A stretch of 64,000 nucleotides of DNA. Origin: AC-51 sp963749895. Lineage in GTDB: Bacteria; Actinomycetota; UBA4738; HRBIN12. The stretch's first letter is position 1, and each line of letters starts with the position of its first letter. The position numbers and the translations under genes are program-made. The notes beneath the pieces are model-generated. The model was given only the letters and a program-made list of their open reading frames with translations. It was not told the DNA's origin and did no database searches. The stretch is taken from contig CAVVOG010000002.1 in NCBI GenBank assembly GCA_963749895.1, positions 62,001-126,000 on the forward strand, written 5' to 3'. Positions 25,257-33,350 of the stretch are shown here, piece after piece.

Positions 25257-26340
25257 CACGTGCACCGATCCACACGGGCATCCGCCGCCCGCCCCAGCCC
25301 CCGGGAGCGGCCTCGAATACGCCGGGGCACCGGGTTCCGCACACGACGCATCGCGCCGCGGCGTCGAGGTTCCACGCCGTGAGCTCGTACCCGGCACGGC
25401 CGATCACCACCCCCCCACAGTGGTGGCAGCGGGTCGTCTGCCCCTCGGGATCGAGCACGTTCCCCGTGTAGGCGTGGCGGACGCCGTTCCTCAGCGCGAT
25501 CCGGCGGGCGCGTGCCAGCGTCGCCGCCGGGGTCGCCTGTCGGTCGCGCATCTTGAAGTCCGGATGGAACGCCGTGAAGTGCATCGGGACGTCGGGGCCG
25601 AGGCGCGCCACGACCCACCGGGTCATCTCGTCGATCTCCTCGACACCGTCGTTCAGCCCTGGGATCACCAGGGTCGTGAGCTCGAGCCAGGCGGGGGTGT
25701 CGTGCACGATCAGCTCGAGCGTGTCGAGGACCGGCCGAAGATGCCCGGCGCAGACGTCGTGGTAGAAGCCCTCACGGAACGACTTCAGATCGACGTTCGC
25801 CGCGTCCATATGGCCGAACAGGTCCCTTGCCGGTCCCGGCTCGACGTACCCCGCGGTGACCGCCACGGTCCGGATCCCGCGCGCGCGGCAGGCTCGCGCC
25901 ACGTCGATCGCGTACTCGAGGAAGACCACGGGGTCGTTGTAGGTGAACGCGACCGAGCGGCAGCCCAGTCGCTCCGCCGTCGCGGCCACCTGCTCGGGCG
26001 ACGCGGCATCGGCGAGGGTGTCGACCTCGCGGCTCTTCGAGATGTCGTGGTTCTGACAGAAGCGACACGCCAGGTTGCACCCCGCCGTCCCGAACGACAG
26101 GACCGGGGTGCCGGGCAGGAAGTGCGCGAGCGGCTTCTTCTCGATCGGGTCGACGCAGAACCCGGAGGAACGCCCGTACGTGGTCAGGACGATCGCGTCG
26201 TCGAGACGCCGGCGCACGAAGCAGAGCCCCCGCTGACCCTCGTGAAGCGCGCACGCGCGCGGACAGAGGTCGCAGCGGATCCGCCCGTCGGCCAGGCGGT
26301 GCCACCAGGTGGTCGCGTGCCTCGACTCGCGCACCGGCAT
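25249..26340 (-). CDS. amrS: AmmeMemoRadiSam system radical SAM enzyme
   Basis: A 363-residue radical SAM enzyme. The [4Fe-4S] motif GTAGCNLACRFCQNHDISKS has the CxxxCxxC cysteines at 88, 92 and 95. An N-terminal Cys cluster (CDLCPRACALHEGQRGLC) and C-terminal CHHCGG and CVVCGTRCPG knuckles are typical of the AmrS branch, as is FAYNDP-like SVAFTYNDPVVF. It follows archease-rtcB on the same strand and overlaps amrB by 8 nt. GGAGG lies 10 nt before the ATG. Confidence 0.92.
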   Translation of the reverse strand: MPVRESRHATTWWHRLADGRIRCDLCPRACALHEGQRGLCFVRRRLDDAIVLTTYGRSSGFCVDPIEKKPLAHFLPGTPVLSFGTAGCNLACRFCQNHDISKSREVDTLADAASPEQVAATAERLGCRSVAFTYNDPVVFLEYAIDVARACRARGIRTVAVTAGYVEPGPARDLFGHMDAANVDLKSFREGFYHDVCAGHLRPVLDTLELIVHDTPAWLELTTLVIPGLNDGVEEIDEMTRWVVARLGPDVPMHFTAFHPDFKMRDRQATPAATLARARRIALRNGVRHAYTGNVLDPEGQTTRCHHCGGVVIGRAGYELTAWNLDAAARCVVCGTRCPGVFEAAPGGWGGRRMPVWIGARDA

Positions 26341-26396
26341 CCCGGGTCGCCTCCGCCTTCCATGATGCGCGCCCCGGAGCCGACGCGCGACCTCGG

Positions 26397-27836
26397 CTAC
26401 CCCTTCACGACGCCGACCGGGCGCAGGCGAGCGACGCTGCGGGTCAGTCCCGCGCCCTCGCACGCGCGCACGACCTCTCCCACGTCCTTGTAGGCGAACG
26501 GCGCCTCCTCGGCGAGCAGCTTCCACGACGCCGGCGCCAGGGTGATCCCCTGCGCCTCCAGTTCCCGGGCGAGCTCGTGCCCGCCGATGCGCTTCTTCGC
26601 CTGGGTCCGTGAGAGCGAGCGCCCCGCTCCGTGACAGGTCGACGCGAACGTCCGCGCCGCCCCCGCCGCCCCCACCAGCACGTACGAGGACGTCCCCATG
26701 CTGCCCGGCACCAGGACCGGCTGCCCGACCGCCCGGTACCCGGCGGGCAACGACGGATCGCCGGGGGCCAGCGCGCGGGTCGCTCCCTTGCGGTGCACGC
26801 ACAGCCGCCGATCGCGCCCGTCCACCTCGTGCTCCTCGAGCTTCGCGAGGTTGTGCGCCACGTCGTAGATCAGCCGAACCCCGAGCACGGAGGCCGGACG
26901 GGCGAACACCGCCTCGAGCGCGGCTCGCACGCCGTCACCCAGCAGGTGCCGGTTCGCACGTGCGAAGTTCGCGGCGGCGTTCATCGCGCCGAGGTATCGC
27001 TCGGCGGCCTCGTGACCGAGCGGGACGCATGCCAGCTGACGGTCCGGCACCTCGATCCCGAGCGGCCGCATCACCTGATCCATCTCCGCGACGTGATCGG
27101 TACAGACCTGGTGACCGAGCCCCCGCGATCCGCAGTGGATCATCACGACGACCTGGCCCTCGAACAGGTCCATCGCGCGCGCCGCGACCGGCTCGAGCAC
27201 GTCCTCCACGACCTGGACCTCGAGGAAGTGGTTGCCCGCTCCGAGCGACCCGAGCTGCCCGGCGCCGCGCGTGAGGGCTCGCGCACCGACCTGGTCCGGC
27301 GCGGCGCCGGGGACCACCCCCCCGTCCTCGCAGAACTCCTCGTCGGCCTCGTCGCCGATCCCGCGGGCGAGCATCGCGCCCACCCCGTCGCGAAGCACCC
27401 GCAGGAGCTCCGCCCGCGACACCGCGAGCCGGCCGCCGGTCCCCGTGCCCCGCGGCGTCTCGCGCCCGAGCGCCGCGACCAGCTCGCCGATCCGTGGGGC
27501 GACCTCGTCCCACGCGAGGTCCGTCCGGATCAGCCGCACCCCGCACGCGATGTCGAACCCGACCCCGCCCGGCGACACGACCCCGTCCCCCTCTGCATCG
27601 AACGCGGCCACGCCCCCGATCGGGAATCCGTAGCCCCAGTGGATGTCGGGCATCGCCATCGACGCCCCGACGATCCCCGGCAGGGTGGCCACGTTCGCGA
27701 CCTGCAGCACGGCTCGATCGTCGACGGCGCGACGGACGAGCTCCTCGGTCCCGAACACCACGCCGGGAACCCGCATCCCCTCCACCGTGCCGACGGGCAC
27801 ACGCCACGAGAACCCGTCGATCCGTTCGACGTCCAC
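26397..27836 (-). CDS. rtcB: RNA-splicing ligase RtcB
   Basis: A 479-residue RtcB ligase. It contains SMAMPDIHWGYGFPIGGVAAF, SPGGVGFDIACGVRLI (metal Cys), LGAGNHFLEVQVV, VMIHCGSRGLGHQVC, PGSMGTSSYVL and the guanylylated His in TFASTCHGAGRSLSR. It joins 2',3'-cyclic phosphate and 5'-OH RNA ends using GTP. The GTG at 27836 is chosen because it lies 5 nt after the archease stop and gives the family length; the frame extends upstream inside archease only by chance. Confidence 0.95.
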   Translation of the reverse strand: MDVERIDGFSWRVPVGTVEGMRVPGVVFGTEELVRRAVDDRAVLQVANVATLPGIVGASMAMPDIHWGYGFPIGGVAAFDAEGDGVVSPGGVGFDIACGVRLIRTDLAWDEVAPRIGELVAALGRETPRGTGTGGRLAVSRAELLRVLRDGVGAMLARGIGDEADEEFCEDGGVVPGAAPDQVGARALTRGAGQLGSLGAGNHFLEVQVVEDVLEPVAARAMDLFEGQVVVMIHCGSRGLGHQVCTDHVAEMDQVMRPLGIEVPDRQLACVPLGHEAAERYLGAMNAAANFARANRHLLGDGVRAALEAVFARPASVLGVRLIYDVAHNLAKLEEHEVDGRDRRLCVHRKGATRALAPGDPSLPAGYRAVGQPVLVPGSMGTSSYVLVGAAGAARTFASTCHGAGRSLSRTQAKKRIGGHELARELEAQGITLAPASWKLLAEEAPFAYKDVGEVVRACEGAGLTRSVARLRPVGVVKG

Positions 27837-27840
27837 GGCG

Positions 27841-28266
27841 TCACACGTCCAGGAACACGCGAGCCTCGGCGGAGCCGTCTTCGTGCTCGACGACGTCGAG
27901 GTGGTGGTACGTCGCGGCCTTGACCGCGAGCCCCTCCGCCGCGGGCTCGGCCGGGCCGAGTTCGACGACGCCCTCGAGCCATCGCGGCTCGAGTCGGGTG
28001 ATCCGCAACGCCACGACGCCCGCGTCGGCCGCCGTCTCGCACACGAAGACGAGTTCGTTGAGGTACGCGACGAGGAGCCCCCCGAGATCCGGCCCCTGGG
28101 CGCGGATCGGATGGAGGCGGCTCCGAGACGCCGAGGAGGTCGCACCCATCAGGGTCGCGAGCGCGAGTCCGGACTGTTCGAAGACGTCGCGCAGCGACGG
28201 CCCCCAAGCCCGTAGACCGATGTCGGCCGTGTGATCGACGAAGGCGAAGCCGGCGCCGCGTTGCAC
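27841..28266 (-). CDS. Archease
   Basis: A 141-residue archease. GFAFVDHTADIGLRAWG near the N-terminus carries the Asp-His-Thr-Ala-Asp metal motif. LLVAYLNELVFVCETA and VKAATYHHLDVVEHEDG match the family. Archease activates RtcB turnover, and the rtcB gene follows after 4 nt. GTG 28266 or the adjacent GTG 28269 may be used; GGGAGG lies upstream. TAGCCT at 28293-28298 is a likely -10 box. Confidence 0.92.
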   Translation of the reverse strand: MQRGAGFAFVDHTADIGLRAWGPSLRDVFEQSGLALATLMGATSSASRSRLHPIRAQGPDLGGLLVAYLNELVFVCETAADAGVVALRITRLEPRWLEGVVELGPAEPAAEGLAVKAATYHHLDVVEHEDGSAEARVFLDV

Positions 28267-28292
28267 CACGCTCGCGAAACCTCCCGCTCCAC

Positions 28293-28298
28293 AGGCTA
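28293..28298 (-). promoter_or_regulatory. -10 box TAGCCT for the archease-rtcB operon
   Basis: TAGCCT lies 26 nt upstream of the archease start codon, with a GGGAGG ribosome site in the leader. It is the only recognisable promoter element for the archease-rtcB-amrS-amrB group. Confidence 0.45.
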
Positions 28299-28359
28299 CG
28301 GCGGGCGGCGGAATGCGGACCCGGTCGCTCCGGAATCGCTCGGCGTCGCCAGGGAGCGC

Positions 28360-28365
28360 TATCGT
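28360..28365 (+). promoter_or_regulatory. -10 box TATCGT for a leaderless transcript
   Basis: TATCGT ends 7 nt before the ATG at 28373. It supports this start over an in-frame ATG 60 nt upstream. Confidence 0.5.
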
Positions 28366-28372
28366 CCACCGC

Positions 28373-29191
28373 ATGGCCAGGCTCACCGCGCGCGACCGCA
28401 AGGCGTTGCCCGACCGGGCGTTCGCCTCCATCGACTCGGCCGGGAACCGGCGCCTGCCGATCCACGACGAGGCCCACGTGCGCAACGCCCTCGCCCGCTT
28501 CGACCGGGTCCGTTTCGAGGACGACGCCGCGCGCGACCGTGCGCGGGCCCGGCTCCTGAGCGCCGCCAAGCGCTACGGCATCGTGCCGGTCGGCTTCATG
28601 GCGGGTCAGCTCCGCTCGGAGCGCAGCGCCCGCTCGCCGGACTTCTCCACGCTCCCCACGGGGACGGTCACCTTCCTGTTGTGCGACGTCGAGGGTTCCA
28701 CGACCCTCCTTCGGCACCTCGGCGACGACTACGCGGGCGTGATCCGCGACGTTCGCACGGTGATCCGCTCCGCGGTGGGACGCGAAGGGGGCCACAAGGT
28801 CGACGCGCACGGCGACGAGTACTTCGCGGTGTTCGGGCGGACCCCGGCGGCGATCCGCGCGGCGATCGAACTCCAGCGCGCGATGACCGATCACCCCTGG
28901 CCGCAGGGCCACCAGGTCCGCGTCCGGGCCGGCGTCCACACCGGTCGTCCCACCCTCACCGACGCCGGCTACGTGGGACTCTCCGTCCACACGGTGGCCC
29001 GGATCTGCTCCGTCGGCCACGGCGGCCAGATCCTCGTATCGGCCCGGACGAAGGTGGCGGCGAGCGACATGACGGGCGTGCGCTTCAAGAGCCTCGGCCG
29101 ACACCAGCTGGCGGGGCTGGGCTCCCCCGAGACCCTCTACCAGGTCGCCGCCAAGGGTCTGCCGAGCCGCTTCCCGCCGCTTCGGACCTAG
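28373..29191 (+). CDS. Class III adenylate/guanylate cyclase-like protein with N-terminal DUF6582-like domain
   Basis: A 272-residue protein. Residues 1-75 hold a small domain (KALPDRAFASIDSAGNRRLP, then DEAHVRNALARF and AAKRYGIVPVGF) of unknown function. Residues about 95-265 are a class III cyclase domain with metal Asp in FLLCDVEGSTTLL (105) and GDEYFAVF (148). The substrate-specifying Lys position is Asp (144, in HKVDAHGDE), and the usual Asn before the transition-state Arg is His/Thr (VHTVARI). Activity and substrate are therefore uncertain. Divergent from archease-rtcB; its stop overlaps the convergent amidohydrolase gene by 4 nt. Confidence 0.8.
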   Translation: MARLTARDRKALPDRAFASIDSAGNRRLPIHDEAHVRNALARFDRVRFEDDAARDRARARLLSAAKRYGIVPVGFMAGQLRSERSARSPDFSTLPTGTVTFLLCDVEGSTTLLRHLGDDYAGVIRDVRTVIRSAVGREGGHKVDAHGDEYFAVFGRTPAAIRAAIELQRAMTDHPWPQGHQVRVRAGVHTGRPTLTDAGYVGLSVHTVARICSVGHGGQILVSARTKVAASDMTGVRFKSLGRHQLAGLGSPETLYQVAAKGLPSRFPPLRT

Positions 29192-30414
29192 CCTTCGACC
29201 GTCACGCTCGTCGCGATGCGGGCCACGACCCTGCCGCGGCGGATCGTCGTCCGCCCGCCCGGGAGCCGCCGCAGAGCCTGGACGACGTCCGGCGCGCCGT
29301 GGAGCACGACGAGGTCGGCCGGCGCTCCGACCACCAGCGATCCGACCTCGACCCCGATCGCGCGGGCCGCGCGCGTGCCGACCATGTCCCACACGGTCTC
29401 GATGTCGCCGTCGCGCTCCATCCCCGCACCGACGTAGGTGAGGAAGGCGCGCTCGACCGGATCGAGGTTCCCGAAGGGGAAGTATCCGTCGTTCACGTTG
29501 TCCGTCCCCGCGCACACGTTGACCCCCGCCGCGAGCAGGTCGGACAGGCGCGACAGCCCGCGGAACGGCGGATCGCCGAGGAGGTTGTTCGGCATCACGC
29601 ACACGGACATCCCCGAGCGAGCGACCAGATCGATCACCCGCGCGGCGTCCTCGTCCGCATACGCCTCCAGCCCGACCGCGTGGTCGGCCAGCACCCGGGT
29701 GCCCCACCCGCGCTCGAGCACCCGCTCCGCGAGTGGCTCCAGCATCACCTCGTCCGGGCGTGGCCACTCGTCGACGTGGACGTCGAGCGCGACGTCGTGG
29801 CGCTCCGCCATCTCGAACGCGGCATCGAGGTCGGCGAGACCCTGCTCGTAGGTGGGTGCGCCATTGGGGTAGCAGCCGAGCACGTCGGCCCCGAGCCGGA
29901 GCGATCGCTCGAGGAGCGCGGCCGTCGCTGGGTCGGTCGGTCCCGACGCGCTCGGCTGCGCGACGATCTGGACCTCGAGCAGATCGCCGATCGACGCACG
30001 CGCAGCCAGCACCCCCTCCAGGCCGACGAGCCCGACTCCCGGATCGACGTCGACCGTGACCCGAGCCCGCGTCACCCCCTGCACGAGGAGGAGGCGCATC
30101 CCGTCCTCCGCACGCCGGGCCACGTCGTCCACGGTGTACGTCGCCCGCAACGCCCTGGCACGCTCGCTGCCGCTCGCACCGACGTCATCGGGCAGGTGGA
30201 GCGTTCCGATCTTGTCCGGGTGCCAATGGGCTTCGACGAAGGAGGGAGCGACCACGCCGCCGTCCGCGTCGACGACGGCGCGTGCCTCGACCCCCTCGGC
30301 CGCCGACGGTCCGACCGCCACGATCCGACCGCCGTCAGCCACCAGGTCGATCGGATCGCTCGGCGCGAGCGACGGCATCCGTGCGCCACGGATCGCGAGG
30401 TCGACCGTTCGCAT
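29188..30414 (-). CDS. Cytosine deaminase-like amidohydrolase
   Basis: A 408-residue metal-dependent hydrolase of the CodA-like subtype. Metal motifs in order: SFVEAHWHPDKIGT (HxH), LDVHVDEWP, VLADHAVGLEAY and CAGTDNVNDGYFPFG with the catalytic Asp. The N-terminal IRGARMPSL and C-terminal VGAPADLVVL sandwich domain is intact. Substrate could be cytosine, an azaheterocycle or another cyclic amide. ATG 30414 is supported by TAGGCT 7 nt upstream. Confidence 0.85.
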   Translation of the reverse strand: MRTVDLAIRGARMPSLAPSDPIDLVADGGRIVAVGPSAAEGVEARAVVDADGGVVAPSFVEAHWHPDKIGTLHLPDDVGASGSERARALRATYTVDDVARRAEDGMRLLLVQGVTRARVTVDVDPGVGLVGLEGVLAARASIGDLLEVQIVAQPSASGPTDPATAALLERSLRLGADVLGCYPNGAPTYEQGLADLDAAFEMAERHDVALDVHVDEWPRPDEVMLEPLAERVLERGWGTRVLADHAVGLEAYADEDAARVIDLVARSGMSVCVMPNNLLGDPPFRGLSRLSDLLAAGVNVCAGTDNVNDGYFPFGNLDPVERAFLTYVGAGMERDGDIETVWDMVGTRAARAIGVEVGSLVVGAPADLVVLHGAPDVVQALRRLPGGRTTIRRGRVVARIATSVTVEG

Positions 30415-30421
30415 GGCTCGC

Positions 30422-30427
30422 AGCCTA
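30422..30427 (-). promoter_or_regulatory. -10 box TAGGCT for a leaderless transcript
   Basis: TAGGCT then 7 nt then the ATG at 30414. The box and spacer (TAGGCTGCGAG) are identical to those before the gene starting at 40511. Confidence 0.5.
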
Positions 30428-30520
30428 GCGACCGATCCGGTGTTGCAGGCGTGTGGCGGTGCCGTGGCAAGGCGGTCGCGATGCCCTGACGCCACCCTCA
30501 TGAGCGGTACAGATGCAGGT

Positions 30521-30700
30521 ATGGATCGCACCCGTCTCCTCCAGCTCGTGTCCACCGCCGCGTCCCTCGATCAGATCTCGACCGTGATGGCGGGGGTGCG
30601 GACATGGCTCGCCGAGCATCCCGACGACGACGAGATGCGCTCGGCGTTCCAGCAGCTTGCCCGTCTGGAGCGCGAGCACTTCACCTACGGTCGCGCCTGA
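30521..30700 (+). CDS. Small hypothetical protein (59 aa)
   Basis: A 59-residue, probably helical acidic protein starting MDRTRLLQLVSTAASLDQIS and ending EREHFTYGRA. An in-frame ATG at 30500 would add seven residues; the ATG at 30521 is preferred because GCAGG precedes it. It is encoded between the divergent amidohydrolase and the alkaline phosphatase gene. No family recognised. Confidence 0.5.
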   Translation: MDRTRLLQLVSTAASLDQISTVMAGVRTWLAEHPDDDEMRSAFQQLARLEREHFTYGRA

Positions 30701-30730
30701 ACCCCCTACCCACGACGGGTCACGACGGTC

Positions 30731-30736
30731 TAGGCT
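30731..30736 (+). promoter_or_regulatory. -10 box TAGGCT upstream of the alkaline phosphatase gene
   Basis: TAGGCT 43 nt before the ATG at 30780, giving a leader with an AAAGGAG ribosome site. No obvious Pho box was recognised. Confidence 0.4.
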
Positions 30737-30779
30737 CCAACCCTTCAGGGCGCACCGCGCCCACCCGAAAGGAGCCGGC

Positions 30780-32078
30780 ATGCGCCCCCGTCGTCTGCGT
30801 CTTCCGTCCATCGCGGTGGCGATCGCCGCCGTCGCGATCGCCACGTCCCTCGTTCCGGCCTCCGCGGTCCCCACGACGCCGAAGAACGTGATCGTGTTCG
30901 TCGTCGATGGGATGGGTCCCGAGCAGATCGTGCTGGGACACCGGATGAAGGGTGAGCCGCTGACGGTCGAGCAGATCCCCTGGGACACGAAGGGCACCTT
31001 GGACACCACGTCGCTGGACGGCACGACCGACTCGGCGGCCGGGGCGACCGCGCTCGCGAGCGGTGTCGAGACCCACAACGGCTGGCTCGGGACCTACCCG
31101 ACCCTCGGTGGTGTCGCGGTCGCTGAGACCGCCCTCGAGCAGGCCGAGGACATCGGCAAAGCGACCGGGCTGATCTCCGACAGCTACATCACCGACGCGA
31201 CCCCTGGCGCGTTCGCGGCCCACGTGACGAGCCGGAGCCAGACGGAGGAGATCGCCACCCAGATGGCGAGCCAGGGGATCGAGTTCATCCTCGGCGGGGG
31301 GCGGCGGCAGGGGTCGGTCGGACCGCTCTTGAACGATCCCGATGTCACCTACGTCTGGTCCGCCCGCGCGTTGAACGACTACGTCACTTCCGGGGGCGAC
31401 GGCCCCGTCTACGGGTTCTTCGACTCGTGGAACATGGTCTACAACCTGGACCGCGAGGAGGAGGGCGTCGTCCGGAAGGACCCGACGCTCCCTGAGATGA
31501 CCGCGGCAGCGCTGGAGACGCTGTCGAAGGACCCCGACGGGTTCTTCCTGATGGTCGAGGGCGGCCTCGTGGACTGGTCGGGACACGCTCGAGACGCCGC
31601 ATCGCTCGGGTCGGAGATGATCGAGACCGACGATGCGGTCCAGGTCGCGTGGGAGTGGGCCCAGGGCCGATCCGACACGCTGATCGTCTTCACCGCCGAT
31701 CACGAGACCGGCGACCTCGGCCTCTCGGCCTCGACCGACATCGCGGCCCTGCGCCGTCAACGCGCGACCACCGAGTACATGTGGGGACGGATCTCGGCGG
31801 GAGCCTCGATCTCGCGCACGCTCTCGACCTACGCGCGGATCACGCCGACGGCGGCGGAGATCGCCACCGTGCAGCGGTGCGGCGAGCACGGCATCTCCGA
31901 CGTCCTGGCCGATCGCTGGCACGTGTCGTGGGGCGAGTGGCGCTGCACCGACGAGGGCGAGCACACGGACACCTACGTCCCGGCGTGGGCCTGGGGCCCC
32001 GGCAGCGGCGGGTTCGCCGGCACGGGGATCGAGAACGAGGTGGTCGGGCGCCAGCTCCTGTCACTGCTCGGGGCCTGA
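30780..32078 (+). CDS. Secreted alkaline phosphatase
   Basis: A 432-residue alkaline phosphatase. The N-terminus has a signal peptide (hydrophobic SIAVAIAAVAIATSLVPASA, cleavage near ASA-VP). The metal Asp is in VFVVDGMGP (43), the nucleophile Ser in GTTDSAAGATALASG (85), and later ligands in GLVDWSGHARDA and TADHETGDLGL. It releases phosphate from organic esters outside the cell. AAAGGAG is 6 nt before the ATG. Its 3' end overlaps the end of the convergent acyl-CoA dehydrogenase pseudogene by 18 nt, and the stop codon sits in the loop of a terminator hairpin. Confidence 0.92.
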   Translation: MRPRRLRLPSIAVAIAAVAIATSLVPASAVPTTPKNVIVFVVDGMGPEQIVLGHRMKGEPLTVEQIPWDTKGTLDTTSLDGTTDSAAGATALASGVETHNGWLGTYPTLGGVAVAETALEQAEDIGKATGLISDSYITDATPGAFAAHVTSRSQTEEIATQMASQGIEFILGGGRRQGSVGPLLNDPDVTYVWSARALNDYVTSGGDGPVYGFFDSWNMVYNLDREEEGVVRKDPTLPEMTAAALETLSKDPDGFFLMVEGGLVDWSGHARDAASLGSEMIETDDAVQVAWEWAQGRSDTLIVFTADHETGDLGLSASTDIAALRRQRATTEYMWGRISAGASISRTLSTYARITPTAAEIATVQRCGEHGISDVLADRWHVSWGEWRCTDEGEHTDTYVPAWAWGPGSGGFAGTGIENEVVGRQLLSLLGA

Positions 32079-33071
32079 GGGCCCCGAGCCCGCGAGCCGT
32101 GCAGCCAGCGCCCGCTTGATCGCGGGACGCGAGCCGAACACCAGCAGGAACATCGCCTCGCGGGCGAGCCGTTGAGCGTGTTGGTCGACCAGGATCGATC
32201 GAGCGCCGGCTCCCGACGATCAACGCTCCGGCGGCGCGCCAGGCGAGCTCGGCCGCGCGCGCTCGGGCGTCCGGGAGCGCCTCGGGGCCGGCCGTGTCGA
32301 GCGCGTCGCGGGCCGACGTCAGCTCGTCGTCGAGCGGACCGGGGCCGAGGAGCCGCAGGCACCGCGACGCCACCCCGATCGCGAGCGAGCCGTTCGTGCG
32401 GAGCCCGGTGGGGTCGCGGGCGAGCGCGTCCGCGTGCGCCTCGACCCCGACCAGACGATCCGCCGGCACGACGTGCCCGCGGAACCGGACGATGACGGTC
32501 CCGCTCGCATCGGCGGCGACCAGGTGCACGGGCTCGACCTCGAGCGTCGGCGAGGCCTGAGCGTCGACGAGCACCCGCACGACGTCATCGCCCCGGCGAG
32601 CCGCGACCATCACGACGTCGATCCGCCCCCAGCCCGTGACCCACGGCGCCTCGCCGTCGAGGATCACGCCGCCGCTCCGCGGAGTCGGTCGCCGTCAGCA
32701 CCACCGGACCGGGACGTTCCCCCGCGAGAGCGATCCCGGACCTTCGCTCACCGTGCGCCAGCGGCGCGAGCCACGCATCGCGGAGCCCCGGTGTCGACGA
32801 GGCGGCGACCGCCCGGACGGGGTTGTGGTGTTGGATCCACACGAACGTGGTCGTCAGGCAGCCGCTCGGCGAGCACTTCGACCACCGGCTGGATCTCGGC
32901 GGCCGACAGGTCCCACCCGCCGACCCCGGCCGGGGCCGCCATCCCGTAGAACCCCTCCGCTGCCAGCCTGTCGAGCAGGTCGGCCGGCACGAGGCCGGCC
33001 GCGTCCGTGTCGAGGGCACGAGGGAACAGAAGGTCGTCGGCGAGCGATCGAGCGCGGTCCACGGGGTCCAT
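32061..33071 (-). pseudogene. Acyl-CoA dehydrogenase, interrupted by three frameshifts
   Basis: Homology runs through three frames. Frame 1 (33071 to about 32865) reads MDPVDRARSLADDLLFPRAL and YGMAAPAGVGGWDLSAAEIQ. Frame 2 (about 32865-32676) reads TTFVWIQHHNPVRAV, then GIALAGERPGPVVLTAT. Frame 3 (about 32676-32205) reads GGVILDGEAPWVTGWGRIDV and onward. The original frame then resumes as ILVDQHAQRLAREAMFLLVF, GSRPAIKRALAARL and a stop at 32061-32063. Each shift adds one base in the coding direction (net +3). The last lies at a GATC-GATC tandem (32193-32200), consistent with a 4 bp duplication. The intact product would be a flavin acyl-CoA dehydrogenase of about 335 residues. Sequencing insertions cannot be excluded. 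Confidence 0.75.
32067..32088. terminator. Hairpin terminator with the alkaline phosphatase stop codon in its loop
   Basis: A perfect 9 bp stem (CTCGGGGCC and GGCCCCGAG) with loop TGAG at 32076-32079; the TGA is the phosphatase stop. There is no T-run. It also lies within the last codons of the convergent minus-strand pseudogene, so it may stop transcription from both sides. Confidence 0.6.
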
Positions 33072-33092
33072 CGCCCGGGACCGTAGCAGCGC

Positions 33093-33221
33093 TCAGGAGT
33101 GCGGGATCGCCGAGGTCGTCGTCGGCTTCGCGTGCTTCGCCTTCTTGAGCGCCCGCTTCTCCTTGAGGCTGCGGGTCGCGACCTTCTTGGCCTTCGTGGT
33201 GCCGCGGTCCTTGTTCGCCAT
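33093..33221 (-). CDS. Small basic protein (42 aa)
   Basis: A 42-residue, very Lys/Arg/Thr-rich protein starting MANKDRGTTKAKKVATRSLK and ending KPTTTSAIPHS. CAGGAGGG lies 4-5 nt before the ATG, an excellent ribosome site, and it starts a transcript away from the following plus-strand gene. The composition suggests nucleic-acid binding. No family is recognised with certainty. Confidence 0.7.
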   Translation of the reverse strand: MANKDRGTTKAKKVATRSLKEKRALKKAKHAKPTTTSAIPHS

Positions 33222-33321
33222 CTGGCCCTCCTGCGGCGGGGTTCCTTCCGCAAGCGTACGCCCGTGGGATGCGCTGCGCGAACCGACCTCTGGCCCCTTG
33301 CGCATCCGCACACCCCGTGCC

Positions 33322-33327
33322 TATCGT
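33322..33327 (+). promoter_or_regulatory. -10 box TATCGT
   Basis: TATCGT 23 nt before the ATG at 33351, leaving a short leader with AGAAGGGGGA. It fits the window's TANNNT promoters. Confidence 0.4.
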
Positions 33328-33350
33328 CGGGCGGAGAAGGGGGAACGACG

